From positions 1 through 64,000 of the forward strand of contig NZ_CALUXO010000018.1 of NCBI RefSeq assembly GCF_944324745.1: a DNA stretch of 64,000 nucleotides, read 5' to 3'. Positions 54,498 to 63,768 of this stretch are shown piece after piece (position 1 is the stretch's first letter; each line of letters starts with the position of its first letter). Under the pieces are notes generated by a model. The model was not told where the DNA came from. It did no database searches and saw only the letters and a list, made by a program, of their open reading frames with translations. This DNA is from an uncultured Thomasclavelia sp. Lineage in GTDB: Bacteria > Bacillota_I > Bacilli_A > Erysipelotrichales > Coprobacillaceae. Both the position numbers and the translations under genes were made by a program.

Positions 54498-55404
54498 TTT
54501 TATTGTGGAAACAAATAATCAGCGTCTTGATAAAGTAATTGCACAACAATTACCTGAAATTTCACGGACAAGAATTCAAGAAATGATTAGCCAGGGACTA
54601 GTTTTAGTTAATGGTAAGGTTGAAAAGGCTAGTTATAAAACTAGAATTGAAGATCAAATTGAAATAACTTTAAAGGAAAATACAGATTTGGATTTAGAAC
54701 CAGAAAATATTCCTTTAAATATTGTTTATGAAGATAGTGATATCATTGTTGTTGATAAACCAAGTGGAATGATCGTTCATCCTTCACCAGGTATCAATCA
54801 TGGTACATTAGTTAACGCTTTATTGTACCATTGTAATGATTTATCAGGAATCAATGGGGTAAATCGACCTGGAATCGTTCATCGAATTGATAAAGAAACT
54901 AGTGGGTTATTAGTAGTAGCTAAAAATGATCATGCTCATAAAATTTTGTCACAACAATTAAAAAATCATGATATGACAAGAAGTTATATTGCTTTAGTTC
55001 ATGGATTGATTCCTCATCAATTGGGAAAAGTTGATGCTCCGATTGGTCGTGATAGTAAAGATCGTCAAAAAATGGCGGTTACTAGTCATAATAGTAAACA
55101 TGCAGTGACTAATTTTAAAGTGTTAAAAAGATATCGTTCTATGAGTTTAATTGAATGTCGTCTCGAAACTGGACGTACTCATCAAATTAGGGTTCATATG
55201 AGCTATATCGGTTATCCAGTTTATGGGGATCCTAAGTATGGATGGCGCAAAGATGATCAAACATATGGTCAGTTTTTACATGCTAAAAAGCTGGGATTTA
55301 TTCATCCAACTACTAATAAATATATTGAGTTTGAAAGTGAATTACCGGATTTCTTTCAAGAAAAATTAAATCAATTGCAGGAGGAATATGAATATGCCAA
55401 ATAA
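54484..55404 (+). CDS. rluD: RluA-family 23S rRNA pseudouridine synthase
   Basis: A 306-residue enzyme with an N-terminal S4 RNA-binding domain (QRLDKVIAQQL, SRTRIQEMI) and the RluA catalytic domain. It carries HRIDKETSGLLVVAKN (catalytic Asp), LETGRTHQIRVHM and GDPKYG. The exact RluA/C/D site cannot be fixed by eye; its position next to lspA fits the RluD-like YlyB group. ATG 54484 has GAGGAG upstream. Confidence 0.92.
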   Translation: MEKINFIVETNNQRLDKVIAQQLPEISRTRIQEMISQGLVLVNGKVEKASYKTRIEDQIEITLKENTDLDLEPENIPLNIVYEDSDIIVVDKPSGMIVHPSPGINHGTLVNALLYHCNDLSGINGVNRPGIVHRIDKETSGLLVVAKNDHAHKILSQQLKNHDMTRSYIALVHGLIPHQLGKVDAPIGRDSKDRQKMAVTSHNSKHAVTNFKVLKRYRSMSLIECRLETGRTHQIRVHMSYIGYPVYGDPKYGWRKDDQTYGQFLHAKKLGFIHPTTNKYIEFESELPDFFQEKLNQLQEEYEYAK

Positions 55405-55861
55405 AGTTATCAATTGGACGCAGTACTTTATGGGAGTTGCTAAACTATCGGCTTTTCGCTCTAAAGATCCAAACACTCAAGTAGGTGCTTGTATTGTCAA
55501 TCCTGATAATAAGATCGTTGGAGTAGGGTATAACGGGCTTCCATGGGGATGTGAAGATAATGAGTTTCCTTGGGAAGTAAGAGAAGGGGAACTATATGAC
55601 ACTAAATATCCTTATGTTGTTCATGCGGAACTAAATGCCATTTTAAATAGTACTAGTAACTTAAAAGGATGTCGTATTTATGTTTCATTATTCCCTTGTC
55701 ATGAATGTGTTAAAGCGATTATTCAAAGTGGTATCAGTGAAATTATTTATGAGGATGAAAAGTACAAAGGTACTGATAGTGATCGAGCTGCTAAAAGAAT
55801 GTTAGATGCGGCCGGGGTCAAATATACCAAAGTGCCACCATTTACTATTGATATAAGATAA
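55394..55861 (+). CDS. comEB: dCMP deaminase family protein
   Basis: A 155-residue zinc cytidine/deoxycytidylate deaminase. DPNTQVGACIV, H77-A-E79 (zinc His and catalytic Glu) and PCHEC (C102, C105 zinc ligands) are complete. It converts dCMP to dUMP for thymidylate synthesis. ATG 55394 stands nine bases after AGGAGG; ATG 55388 is closer than ideal. It overlaps the rluD-like gene. Confidence 0.93.
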   Translation: MPNKVINWTQYFMGVAKLSAFRSKDPNTQVGACIVNPDNKIVGVGYNGLPWGCEDNEFPWEVREGELYDTKYPYVVHAELNAILNSTSNLKGCRIYVSLFPCHECVKAIIQSGISEIIYEDEKYKGTDSDRAAKRMLDAAGVKYTKVPPFTIDIR

Positions 55862-55882
55862 GACAGCCTGGCTGTCTTTTTT
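55860..55882 (+). terminator. terminator after the dCMP deaminase gene
   Basis: AAGACAGC (55860-55867) pairs with GCTGTCTT (55871-55878), followed by TTTT. The stop codon is at the stem base. Confidence 0.8.
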
Positions 55883-55944
55883 AATGTGTAATTAAAAAGT
55901 TTAGTTATTGACAAATTCCGGTTATCTTGTTAATAATGGGATAT

Positions 55945-55973
55945 AATAAAAAAGGATAACAAAAGTTATCCTA
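55945..55973 (-). terminator. terminator of rnhC
   Basis: AGGATAAC/GTTATCCT (55953-55960 with 55965-55972); on the minus strand a TTTTTTTA run follows. The rnhC stop codon overlaps the stem edge. Confidence 0.8.
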
Positions 55974-56747
55974 GATTAAATCCTTAATTCGCTTAAAATT
56001 GGTCATATTAGTCTTAGTAACTTTATTAAGCATTTTAGCACCATACTTTTTAGCTACCTCAACTGCAACAGCATCAACACTATTACTGTTACCACGAGGT
56101 AATTTCATTTTTAAACTTCGTGACATATTGTTGAAATATTGTAGGTAAGCATATCGTGATAAAATATTAGAACAAGCTATACCCAAATATTTTTCTTCAC
56201 CTTTTTGAAGAAATTTTAAATCCTTAACAACAATTACTTCACTTTTTAAATAGTTATAATAAGTCTTTGGTGAAACAAATTGATTAACTAATTTATCTTT
56301 TACGGGCATACCTACTTTTTGCATTACATTTGTCACGGCCTGGTTATATAGTTTAGCTTTAATATTCGCAAGATTATTTCCTTGTTTGACCATAGCATTA
56401 TAATGAGAATTATCAAGTATCAAAAGACTATAAATTATGCGGTCTTTGATTTCTTTTGCTACTTTCACCAATTCCTTGTTATCCATTTCTTTGGGATCAC
56501 GTACCCCCACACTCAAAAGCCATTCGTAGTCGCGTTCATCAACATAACATGAAACAACACACAACGGTCCGAAAAAGTCAGCGGAACCAGTTTCATCACA
56601 AGCAATATGACTTACATTAATATATTGGCTAGTAATGGGAGTTTCAACGGAACTTGAGTAGCTGAGAGTCGCAAGTTTATCGTAAGCATGCATATTAATA
56701 ACACTGATTCTTTTTGAATTATCTTTTACTACATTCATGTTCTTCAC
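55971..56747 (-). CDS. rnhC: ribonuclease HIII
   Basis: A 258-residue type 2 RNase H. ACDETGSADFFGPLCVV is the HIII form (DExGxGDxFGP) with the first Asp and Glu. Further acidic residues lie in LLILDNSHYN and around NSVDAVAVEVA. The N-terminal TBP-like substrate-binding domain of other HIII proteins is short or missing (258 against about 300 residues). The usual Gly-Asp is Ala-Asp here. Together with the RNase HI at 20286 the cell has both RNase H types. Confidence 0.87.
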   Translation of the reverse strand: MKNMNVVKDNSKRISVINMHAYDKLATLSYSSSVETPITSQYINVSHIACDETGSADFFGPLCVVSCYVDERDYEWLLSVGVRDPKEMDNKELVKVAKEIKDRIIYSLLILDNSHYNAMVKQGNNLANIKAKLYNQAVTNVMQKVGMPVKDKLVNQFVSPKTYYNYLKSEVIVVKDLKFLQKGEEKYLGIACSNILSRYAYLQYFNNMSRSLKMKLPRGNSNSVDAVAVEVAKKYGAKMLNKVTKTNMTNFKRIKDLI

Positions 56748-56848
56748 TTGCCTCCTAGTCCTATATTTATTATAACATGATTTTAATATTTTTGACAGTA
56801 GAAATTTGTTTTGCTACAATGTATACTAAAAGAAATTGGGGTGATTCG

Positions 56849-57661
56849 ATGAATTTTATCTTAAATCCAGTTAATATTGATATTGTCATTGCTATAATTT
56901 TGATTGTAATGTTAATATTTGGATATATAAAAGGTTTTATTTATAGTGTCTATGGTTTGTTAGCGACATTAGTTTCTTTATTTTTAGCACTATATTTATC
57001 AAGTCCCATAGCTGCGCTTTTTAAAGTGTATCAAGTATCGGGCTTGGGTGAACAAGTTGGTGAAGTCATTAATCGTTTCTTGATTTTTGTTATCTTGTTT
57101 ATTGTAATCAAAGCCATAGTAGCGCTAATTGGTTTAGTGATTAAACCTTTAATTAAAGGAATTATTGACAGAATTAGTATTTTTAAAACCATTGATGGGA
57201 TTTTAGGTGCCCTTTTTAAATTAATCGAAGGAATAATCTTGATTTATATTGCATTAATTTTTATCATAACACCAATTGTTCCTGGTGGTAAAGAAAGTGT
57301 TGATAATACATTGCTTGCTAGTCGGATTTTACGATTAGTTCCTTCTTTAAGTGAAGAAATGAGTGCAGTAACTGATGGAGTTGTAGTATTTGATGATTTC
57401 TTTGATCAGGGATTACAAAATAATAGTTATGATCCAACAACGATGAACTCGGTGATCACAATGTTATCATCAGCTTATGATTATGGACTGGTCAGTCAAG
57501 AAAATATGGTAGAAATGCTATATCGTTATTATGATCCAATTGAAAGTCCGGTTGTTGTTGATAATGAGTTATATCAACAGACAGTTTCGTTGTTAAATCA
57601 AATTAATGAAGTATCTTTTGATCAAAATCGGGTTTTAAGTAAAATAATAGTGAGTGAGTAA
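56849..57661 (+). CDS. CvpA-family membrane protein
   Basis: A 270-residue protein with four helices in the first 160 residues (GYIKGFIYSVYGLLATLVSLF is the CvpA start) and a soluble C-terminal part. Known of the family: colicin V production/biofilm proteins, role still vague. It is the usual neighbour of mutS2 in Firmicutes. ATG 56849 follows GGGGTGA. Confidence 0.88.
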   Translation: MNFILNPVNIDIVIAIILIVMLIFGYIKGFIYSVYGLLATLVSLFLALYLSSPIAALFKVYQVSGLGEQVGEVINRFLIFVILFIVIKAIVALIGLVIKPLIKGIIDRISIFKTIDGILGALFKLIEGIILIYIALIFIITPIVPGGKESVDNTLLASRILRLVPSLSEEMSAVTDGVVVFDDFFDQGLQNNSYDPTTMNSVITMLSSAYDYGLVSQENMVEMLYRYYDPIESPVVVDNELYQQTVSLLNQINEVSFDQNRVLSKIIVSE

Positions 57662-57662
57662 A

Positions 57663-59975
57663 ATGAAGGATATATATGATACATTAGAATTTAATCAAGT
57701 TAAAAATTTAATTAGTGAATATTGTGTTAGTATGATGGCCAAAGAACTAATAGTCTCATTAAAACCAATTGAAGACTATGATGATTTGCTTTTGCAGCAA
57801 CAGTATCTAGATCAAGCCATGCAGTTAATTTATCATTATGGTCGTTTACCATTAGCACCGTTTGATGATGTGGAACCGTTATTAAAAAAAGCTAATAAAG
57901 ATGGAACACTACTTGGTCAAGAGCTATTAGCGATAGTTTATCTATTGAATAATGTTAAAGAAGTTAAAGAATATTTAGAAGATAAAGATTTTGATGGTCA
58001 GGAGTTACTACAATTATGTCAACAGCTAGTATTGCCAAGACAACTATTAGCTAATATCAATCACTGTATCGACAGCAGTGGTAATGTGGTTGATAATGCC
58101 AGCAGCAAATTAAAACAGTTACGGCGACAAATTTTAAATTTGGAAACTAATATAAGAAATCGGATAGAAAAAATAAAGACAGAAAACAAAGATTATTTAA
58201 GTCAGGAAAATGTGGCTACTAGAAATAATCATCTAGTTTTACCCGTAAAAGCTGGAAGTAAAGGAAATGTTAAAGGAATTGTCCATGCTCTTTCAGCCAG
58301 TGGCCAGACTATGTTTGTTGAACCAGAAGTAATTGTTCAAATGAATAATCAGCTGGTTAATGTCAAAGAAGAAGAACGCCGCGAAGTATTAAGAATTTTA
58401 AAGCTGCTTTCTAGTCAGGTCAAAGACAATTATCAGGATTTACGTGACAATCAGGAGTTATTGGTAGAACTAGATGTAATATTTGCCAAAGCGGGATATG
58501 GGGTCAAATTAAATGCCGTTGTTCCTCATGTCGTAACTGAATATCAAACATTAAGTTTAAAAAAAGCACGACATCCTTTAATTGATCAAGATACGGTAGT
58601 TGCTAATGATATTGTCTTGACACCACCTAAAAGAACTTTGTTAATAAGTGGTTCAAATACCGGTGGAAAGACCGTTGTTTTAAAAACCGCTGGTTTATTG
58701 AGCTTGATGGCTTTGTGTGCCATGGCAGTACCTTGTTATGAAGCTACAGTGCCTTTATTTGATCAAATTTGTGTTGATTTAGGTGATGAACAATCAATTG
58801 AACAATCATTATCTACTTTTTCTAGTCATATGAAACGATTAATTGAAATTACTGATGAAGTGACTTCAAAATCATTAGTTTTATTAGATGAGGTGGGTTC
58901 TGGTACTGATCCTCAAGAAGGGCAAAGCATAGCTGAAGCAATCTTGCGTTATTTACAGACTATTAATCCGTTTGTTTTAGCTTCAACGCATTATTCAGGA
59001 TTAAAAGAATTTGCGAAAAATGAAGAATCTATCTTAGTAGCTGCAGTTGAATTTGATCAGGAAAAAATGCAGCCAACTTATCGTTTATTAGCTGGTAGTG
59101 TGGGTAATTCTTATGCAATTGAAATCTCACGTCGTTTGGGGCTAAAACCTGAAATTGTCAATATGGCCTATTCAATCAAAGAAGCAGCAATGACTGATAC
59201 CGAAAAATTATTAGAAAAGTTGCAGGATGAATTAGCTAAAGTGCAGCTTGAAAAAGATCAGTTGGCTTTACTTACTAAAGAGGCCGATGAAAATAAACAA
59301 CATTATCAGCAGTTGGTCGATAATTATGAAAAACAAAAAGATAAATTATTAGAAGCTGCTAAACAAGAAGCTAATCAGTTATTAGAGGATGCGAAAGAAG
59401 AAATTGATCTGGTAGTTGCAGATTTAAAAAATAATGCTGAAATCAAACCACATGTGGTAATTGATGCTAAAAGAAATTTAGATCTGATGAAACATGAGGC
59501 TAAAAAAGAAGTTAATCATGAAAAACATGATTATCAAGTTGGTGATATTGTCAAAGTTCTTTCAGCTAATCGCCAGGGAGAAGTCATGTCTATCAATAAA
59601 AAAGGGGTTCTATCAATTGATATGAGCGGTATTCGAGTCAATGCAAAACCTGAAGAAGTAATGTTCGTTTCTAAAAAGACCAAACCAAAAAAAGTACGTT
59701 CTAATTTAAAAGCAGTTCGTAAAGCAACAAACCAAAGTGTTGAGTTGAATATCATTGGTCAGCGCTATGAAGAGGCAATGAATAATGTTGATAAGTTTTT
59801 GGATAATGCACTAGTCAATAATTATTCGATGGTTAGAATTATTCATGGGATGGGAACTGGTGCTTTGCGTAATGGGGTGCGTAAATTGTTGCAAAAAAAT
59901 AAAAATGTGGTTAGTTATCGCGATGGTGGTCCTAATGAAGGAGGACTAGGGGCAACTCTAGTATATTTTGAATAA
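57663..59975 (+). CDS. mutS2: endonuclease MutS2 / ribosome rescue factor
   Basis: A 770-residue protein lacking the mismatch-recognition domains of MutS. It has the core lever domain, the ATPase with SGSNTGGKT (P-loop, about 330), LLDEVGSGTDPQEG and STHYSGLKEFA, then a KOW-like linker and a C-terminal Smr domain (about 693-770) with HGMGTGALR. Family members suppress recombination and split collided ribosomes. The first ATG is two bases after the cvpA stop. Confidence 0.95.
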   Translation: MKDIYDTLEFNQVKNLISEYCVSMMAKELIVSLKPIEDYDDLLLQQQYLDQAMQLIYHYGRLPLAPFDDVEPLLKKANKDGTLLGQELLAIVYLLNNVKEVKEYLEDKDFDGQELLQLCQQLVLPRQLLANINHCIDSSGNVVDNASSKLKQLRRQILNLETNIRNRIEKIKTENKDYLSQENVATRNNHLVLPVKAGSKGNVKGIVHALSASGQTMFVEPEVIVQMNNQLVNVKEEERREVLRILKLLSSQVKDNYQDLRDNQELLVELDVIFAKAGYGVKLNAVVPHVVTEYQTLSLKKARHPLIDQDTVVANDIVLTPPKRTLLISGSNTGGKTVVLKTAGLLSLMALCAMAVPCYEATVPLFDQICVDLGDEQSIEQSLSTFSSHMKRLIEITDEVTSKSLVLLDEVGSGTDPQEGQSIAEAILRYLQTINPFVLASTHYSGLKEFAKNEESILVAAVEFDQEKMQPTYRLLAGSVGNSYAIEISRRLGLKPEIVNMAYSIKEAAMTDTEKLLEKLQDELAKVQLEKDQLALLTKEADENKQHYQQLVDNYEKQKDKLLEAAKQEANQLLEDAKEEIDLVVADLKNNAEIKPHVVIDAKRNLDLMKHEAKKEVNHEKHDYQVGDIVKVLSANRQGEVMSINKKGVLSIDMSGIRVNAKPEEVMFVSKKTKPKKVRSNLKAVRKATNQSVELNIIGQRYEEAMNNVDKFLDNALVNNYSMVRIIHGMGTGALRNGVRKLLQKNKNVVSYRDGGPNEGGLGATLVYFE

Positions 59976-61741
59976 TGGATCGACAAATGATTAAAGATAA
60001 ACTATCATTATTACCTTTACAACCAGGTTGTTATTTAATGAAGGATAAAAATAATGAAGTAATCTATGTTGGTAAAGCTAAAAAACTAAAAAATCGTGTT
60101 TCTTCTTATTTTGTAGGAGCACATAATTATAAAACAACAAAATTAGTTCAGGAAATTGTTGATTTTGACTATATTGTGACTGATTCTGAAAAAGAAGCGT
60201 TGTTATTGGAGATTAATTTGATAAAGGATTATTCTCCTAAATACAACATTTCTTTCATGGATAATAAATATTATCCTTATATTCAGCTTACAAGAGAAAA
60301 AGATCCGACTTTAAAGATCGTGCGTAATGCCCAAGAAAAAAAACATAAACATTTTGGACCCTTTCCAGATGGAACTGCAGCTAGAGAGACATTTAAATTA
60401 TTAAATCGGCTGTTTCCGCTTAGAAAGTGTAATCATATTCCTAAAAAGCCATGTTTATATTATTCGTTGAATCAATGTCTAGCTCCTTGTATTCAAGAAG
60501 TAGATCCTGAAGACTATAAAAAAATATCTTCCCAGATTACTAAATTTATCCAAGGGGATACTAAAGAAGTCATTGATAACTTAACAGATAAGATGATGGC
60601 AGCAAGTGATGTACAAAATTATGAGCTGGCTAAAGAATGTCGTGATTTAATTACTTATATTAATCATGTTACTAGTAAACAACATGTTCAGTTTAATGAT
60701 CTGGTTGACCGGGATATTGTTGGTTATTATCATGATAAAGGATATTTATGTCTGCAATTGTTTTTTATGCGCAATGGAAAACTATTAGCTCGTGACTTAA
60801 ATCTTGTTCCTATGCAGGAAGATTATCAAGAACAGATTGTTTCCTTTTTGGTACGTTTTTACCAGGAAAATACGGAACCTAAAGAATTATTAGTGCCTAA
60901 AGATCTAAATGTGGATTTATTGCAGGAAATAATCAGCTGCAAAATTATTAAACCTCAAAAAGGTAATAAAGCCAGCTTAGTAGAAATGGCAAATGAAAAT
61001 GCTAAGGAGCAATTGGAAAAAAAATTTTTATTAATTCAAAAAAATGAAGCAGCTACGATTGGCGCAGTTAAGCAATTAGGAGCAGCTTTAAATATCAAGA
61101 TGCCACGAAGAATTGAATTATTCGATAACTCTAATATTCAAGGAGCTTATGCAGTAGCCGGAATGGTTTGTTTTAAAGATGGTGTTCCTTCAAAGAAAGA
61201 CTATCGTAAATTTAAAATTAAAACTGTAGAAGGACCTGACGACTATGCCAGTATGAAAGAGGTTATCTATCGTCGCTATTATCGAGTGTTGATGGATGGT
61301 TTAGAACGGCCTGATTTAATTATTGTCGATGGTGGTAAAGGCCAAATAAAAGTGGCAAAAGAAGTAATCGACGCTTTAAATCTCGATATACCTGTTTGTG
61401 GTTTAGCTAAGGATGATCGACACAGTACGTCAATGTTATTAGATAGCAACGGTCAAGAAGTAGCAATTGATCGTAAAAGTGAATTATTTTTCTTGCTGAC
61501 AAGAATGCAGGATGAAGTGCATCGTTATGCCATCAGTTTTCATAAAAATGTCCGGTCAAAATCTTTATTCCAATCAATCCTGGATGATGTAGAAGGAATC
61601 GGACCAAAACGGAAAAAACTATTGCTGCGAAAATTTGGTAGTGTCAAAAAATTGAAAGAAGCCAGCTTAGAAGATTTACAAGAAGTTTTACCTGGGGAAG
61701 TGGCTAAGAATTTATTTAACACGTTGAAAAATGACACTTAA
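59975..61741 (+). CDS. uvrC: excinuclease ABC subunit C
   Basis: A 588-residue nucleotide-excision repair nuclease. N-terminal GIY-YIG domain (PGCYLMKDKNNEVIYVGKAK), Cys cluster (CNHIPKKPCLYY, CLAPC), UVR motif (QNYELAKECRDLI), RNase H-like C-terminal nuclease (ELFDNSNIQG, IIVDGGKGQ) and final helix-hairpin-helix. Its ATG overlaps the mutS2 stop (TAATG). Confidence 0.96.
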   Translation: MDRQMIKDKLSLLPLQPGCYLMKDKNNEVIYVGKAKKLKNRVSSYFVGAHNYKTTKLVQEIVDFDYIVTDSEKEALLLEINLIKDYSPKYNISFMDNKYYPYIQLTREKDPTLKIVRNAQEKKHKHFGPFPDGTAARETFKLLNRLFPLRKCNHIPKKPCLYYSLNQCLAPCIQEVDPEDYKKISSQITKFIQGDTKEVIDNLTDKMMAASDVQNYELAKECRDLITYINHVTSKQHVQFNDLVDRDIVGYYHDKGYLCLQLFFMRNGKLLARDLNLVPMQEDYQEQIVSFLVRFYQENTEPKELLVPKDLNVDLLQEIISCKIIKPQKGNKASLVEMANENAKEQLEKKFLLIQKNEAATIGAVKQLGAALNIKMPRRIELFDNSNIQGAYAVAGMVCFKDGVPSKKDYRKFKIKTVEGPDDYASMKEVIYRRYYRVLMDGLERPDLIIVDGGKGQIKVAKEVIDALNLDIPVCGLAKDDRHSTSMLLDSNGQEVAIDRKSELFFLLTRMQDEVHRYAISFHKNVRSKSLFQSILDDVEGIGPKRKKLLLRKFGSVKKLKEASLEDLQEVLPGEVAKNLFNTLKNDT

Positions 61742-61779
61742 AAATAATTTTCTCATATAGTATAATATGAGGTGAATCG

Positions 61780-61986
61780 ATGATGAATATTATCCTGACC
61801 CCTAGGGAAAAGGAGATTTTTGATTTATTAGTAAAAAATCAATCAACCAAGGAAATTGCTAAAACACTGGGAATTAGTGAAAAAACGGTTCGTAATCATA
61901 TTTCTAATGTTATCCAAAAACTAGGAGTTGATTCAAGAATTCAGGCGGTCTTTGAACTGATTAGATTTAAGGAATTAGAATTATAA
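61780..61986 (+). CDS. GerE-like stand-alone LuxR-type HTH regulator
   Basis: A 68-residue protein that is just the LuxR_C helix-turn-helix: LTPREKEIFDLLVKNQSTKEIA, LGISEKTVRNHISNVIQKLGV and SRIQAVFEL. It has no receiver domain. Its size and make-up match GerE, the late mother-cell sporulation regulator of Bacilli (about 74 residues), and it has the GerE hallmark of standing alone. GAGGTGA precedes the ATG. Orthology is an inference. Confidence 0.85.
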   Translation: MMNIILTPREKEIFDLLVKNQSTKEIAKTLGISEKTVRNHISNVIQKLGVDSRIQAVFELIRFKELEL

Positions 61987-62000
61987 CTAATTCCTTTTGT
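61969..62000 (+). terminator. terminator after the gerE-like gene
   Basis: AAGGAATTAG (61969-61978) pairs with CTAATTCCTT (61987-61996), followed by TT. The 5' arm lies in the coding sequence. Confidence 0.75.
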
Positions 62001-62033
62001 TAAGATGATGTTTTAATAAAAAAAGGTGATTTT

Positions 62034-63200
62034 ATGAAGCTAAGAAAAGGACATTTATATATTATCGTAACTCTATGTTTCGTCATGGCATTTGTTGCAA
62101 TTAATCGTAAATATGATCGTTTTTATCGGGTCAATGGCATTAATAACGATAATCGTGCTTTGATTGAAATGTATTTAGACGATCAGGAACAAGAGTATTT
62201 GATTGAAAATGCGATTCCAGTCAATGAGTTTATCCAATATATTACATATCCTGATTTTAATTTGGTGTATTATCAGTTTTACAATGCTTTAAATAAAACC
62301 AACAAATATAGCAGCTATGAAGAATTACTGAGCGTAGGTAATCAGCTGGCTAGTAAATTAGAGGTTTCTTTTGGTAGTAACGCGCTTACTTACTGTGATC
62401 GATTGATTAAAAATGATCTGGTTGCTGCTTATATTAATCAAGAAAATTTTGAATTTGATTATATCAACTATTATCAGCTAATTCGAGCTTTATATGATGA
62501 AACTGACTACACATATATTAATGACACTAATAATTATATTGCAATTATGTTAGATTATGATCAGGTTGATGAAGATGATTTGGAAACTGCTATTACCGAT
62601 CTTTGTGATAATTTCACCAAAACTTCTTTAGCTTCTTTATTTAATAGTGAGCTATTGCCAGGATCTTCTAGGGTATATGATCCTAGTCCAGCAACTATTG
62701 TTATCAACAATAGTACTTATATAGGTGGTTATGAACCTAAAAATCTGGTTACGACATTAGGAATCCCTCGAACCAATTATTCAATGTATTTACAGGAAGA
62801 AACTTTTAATCAGTTATTAGAAATGTATCGAGCCTGTTATAGTGAACTTGGCAGTGGTTTGATTTTAACTAAGGCTTATGTTGGTTATGATGTAGCGATG
62901 TTAGAAGACCGTGGAGTTATTGCTGGATATAATGAGTTCCAGTTAGGAAATACGGTAGCTTTGCAAAAAAGTGAGATCAGTGCTGAGGATTTTGTGGAAA
63001 CTGATGTTTATCAGTGGCTAATAAATCACTGCTACGAGTATGGTTTTGTTTTACGATATCCAGTAGATAAAGTAGCTGTTACTAACCATGAATTTGATTC
63101 TGCAATTTTTAGATATGTTGGTGTTGAAGTCGCCACCAGCATGCATAATCAAAATCTTTGTTTAGAGGAATACAATAATTTAAATCAAAATGAACAGTAA
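62034..63200 (+). CDS. VanY/M15-like protein lacking zinc ligands
   Basis: A 388-residue protein with an N-terminal membrane anchor (about 7-24), a middle part unlike known domains (about 30-235), and a C-terminal half with the D,D-carboxypeptidase VanY framework: AGYNEFQLGNTVAL (298-310), WLINHCYEYGFVLRYP (to 343), FRYVGVEVA (359-367) and LEEY (377-380). In active VanY these read SxHxxGxAxD and EPWHxRYVG. Here the His, Asp and second His are Phe302, Ala309 and Ile358-type residues, so no zinc site remains. It faces the outside and may bind peptidoglycan without cutting it. GGTGAT precedes the ATG. Confidence 0.83.
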   Translation: MKLRKGHLYIIVTLCFVMAFVAINRKYDRFYRVNGINNDNRALIEMYLDDQEQEYLIENAIPVNEFIQYITYPDFNLVYYQFYNALNKTNKYSSYEELLSVGNQLASKLEVSFGSNALTYCDRLIKNDLVAAYINQENFEFDYINYYQLIRALYDETDYTYINDTNNYIAIMLDYDQVDEDDLETAITDLCDNFTKTSLASLFNSELLPGSSRVYDPSPATIVINNSTYIGGYEPKNLVTTLGIPRTNYSMYLQEETFNQLLEMYRACYSELGSGLILTKAYVGYDVAMLEDRGVIAGYNEFQLGNTVALQKSEISAEDFVETDVYQWLINHCYEYGFVLRYPVDKVAVTNHEFDSAIFRYVGVEVATSMHNQNLCLEEYNNLNQNEQ

Positions 63201-63226
63201 AAATGCAGGGTGACCTGCATTTTTTA
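63200..63226. terminator. bidirectional terminator
   Basis: AAATGCAGG (63201-63209) pairs with CCTGCATTT (63214-63222), followed by TTT. It is shared with the convergent gene. Confidence 0.85.
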
Positions 63227-63571
63227 AATATCTTTTTCTACTAAAATTGTTCCAGATAAATCTTTTATTAGTTCTTTTTGGCTTATCGCTTGACCAATTA
63301 CATATAAACCGCTATAGCTACCACATGGACCATAGTACATAACAACATTTTTCCATGGTGCAAAATAAGCTAATGTTCCTACATCACCAGATTCTAATAG
63401 TGGCGTATTACTAGTTTTTAAAGATGTTGGTGGATAGAAGATCTTTTCATTGTTTGAAAAATTTTCTACCGCTATTTCCAGTGGTAATTGATCGTATAAG
63501 GATTTAGCCCCATCACTATCATTTAATTTAAAAATAATTTGTTTATCTTGATTAGTTACTTTAATATTCAT
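63224..63571 (-). CDS. cyclophilin-like fold protein
   Basis: A 115-residue protein resembling the cyclophilin-like domain family (DUF3830/cyclophil_like2): LYDQLPLEIAVENFSNNEKIFY, GDVGTLAYFAPWKNVVMYYG and YVIGQAIS are its typical stretches. No isomerase activity is established for the group. ATG 63571 stands five bases after GAGGTG; ATG 63574 is two bases from it. Confidence 0.82.
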   Translation of the reverse strand: MNIKVTNQDKQIIFKLNDSDGAKSLYDQLPLEIAVENFSNNEKIFYPPTSLKTSNTPLLESGDVGTLAYFAPWKNVVMYYGPCGSYSGLYVIGQAISQKELIKDLSGTILVEKDI

Positions 63572-63705
63572 CATATCACCTCAAAAATATTGTAATAAAA
63601 AAACACCTGAACTACCAATACTTATTAAATATAACTAACTATACCTTAAAGTAATAGTTTTTTGTTTTAAATCCCTTTTTTTAACTTTTAACCAGCCTTC
63701 TGTGT

Positions 63706-63735
63706 TTTACAGACAAGCAATAAAAAAATTATAAT
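63706..63735 (+). promoter_or_regulatory. promoter of the last gene
   Basis: TTTACA (63706-63711) and TATAAT (63730-63735) with an 18-base spacer, 33 bases before the start codon. Confidence 0.6.
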
Positions 63736-63768
63736 TAATATGAAAGTTAGATATTGGGGGTGATAAAA

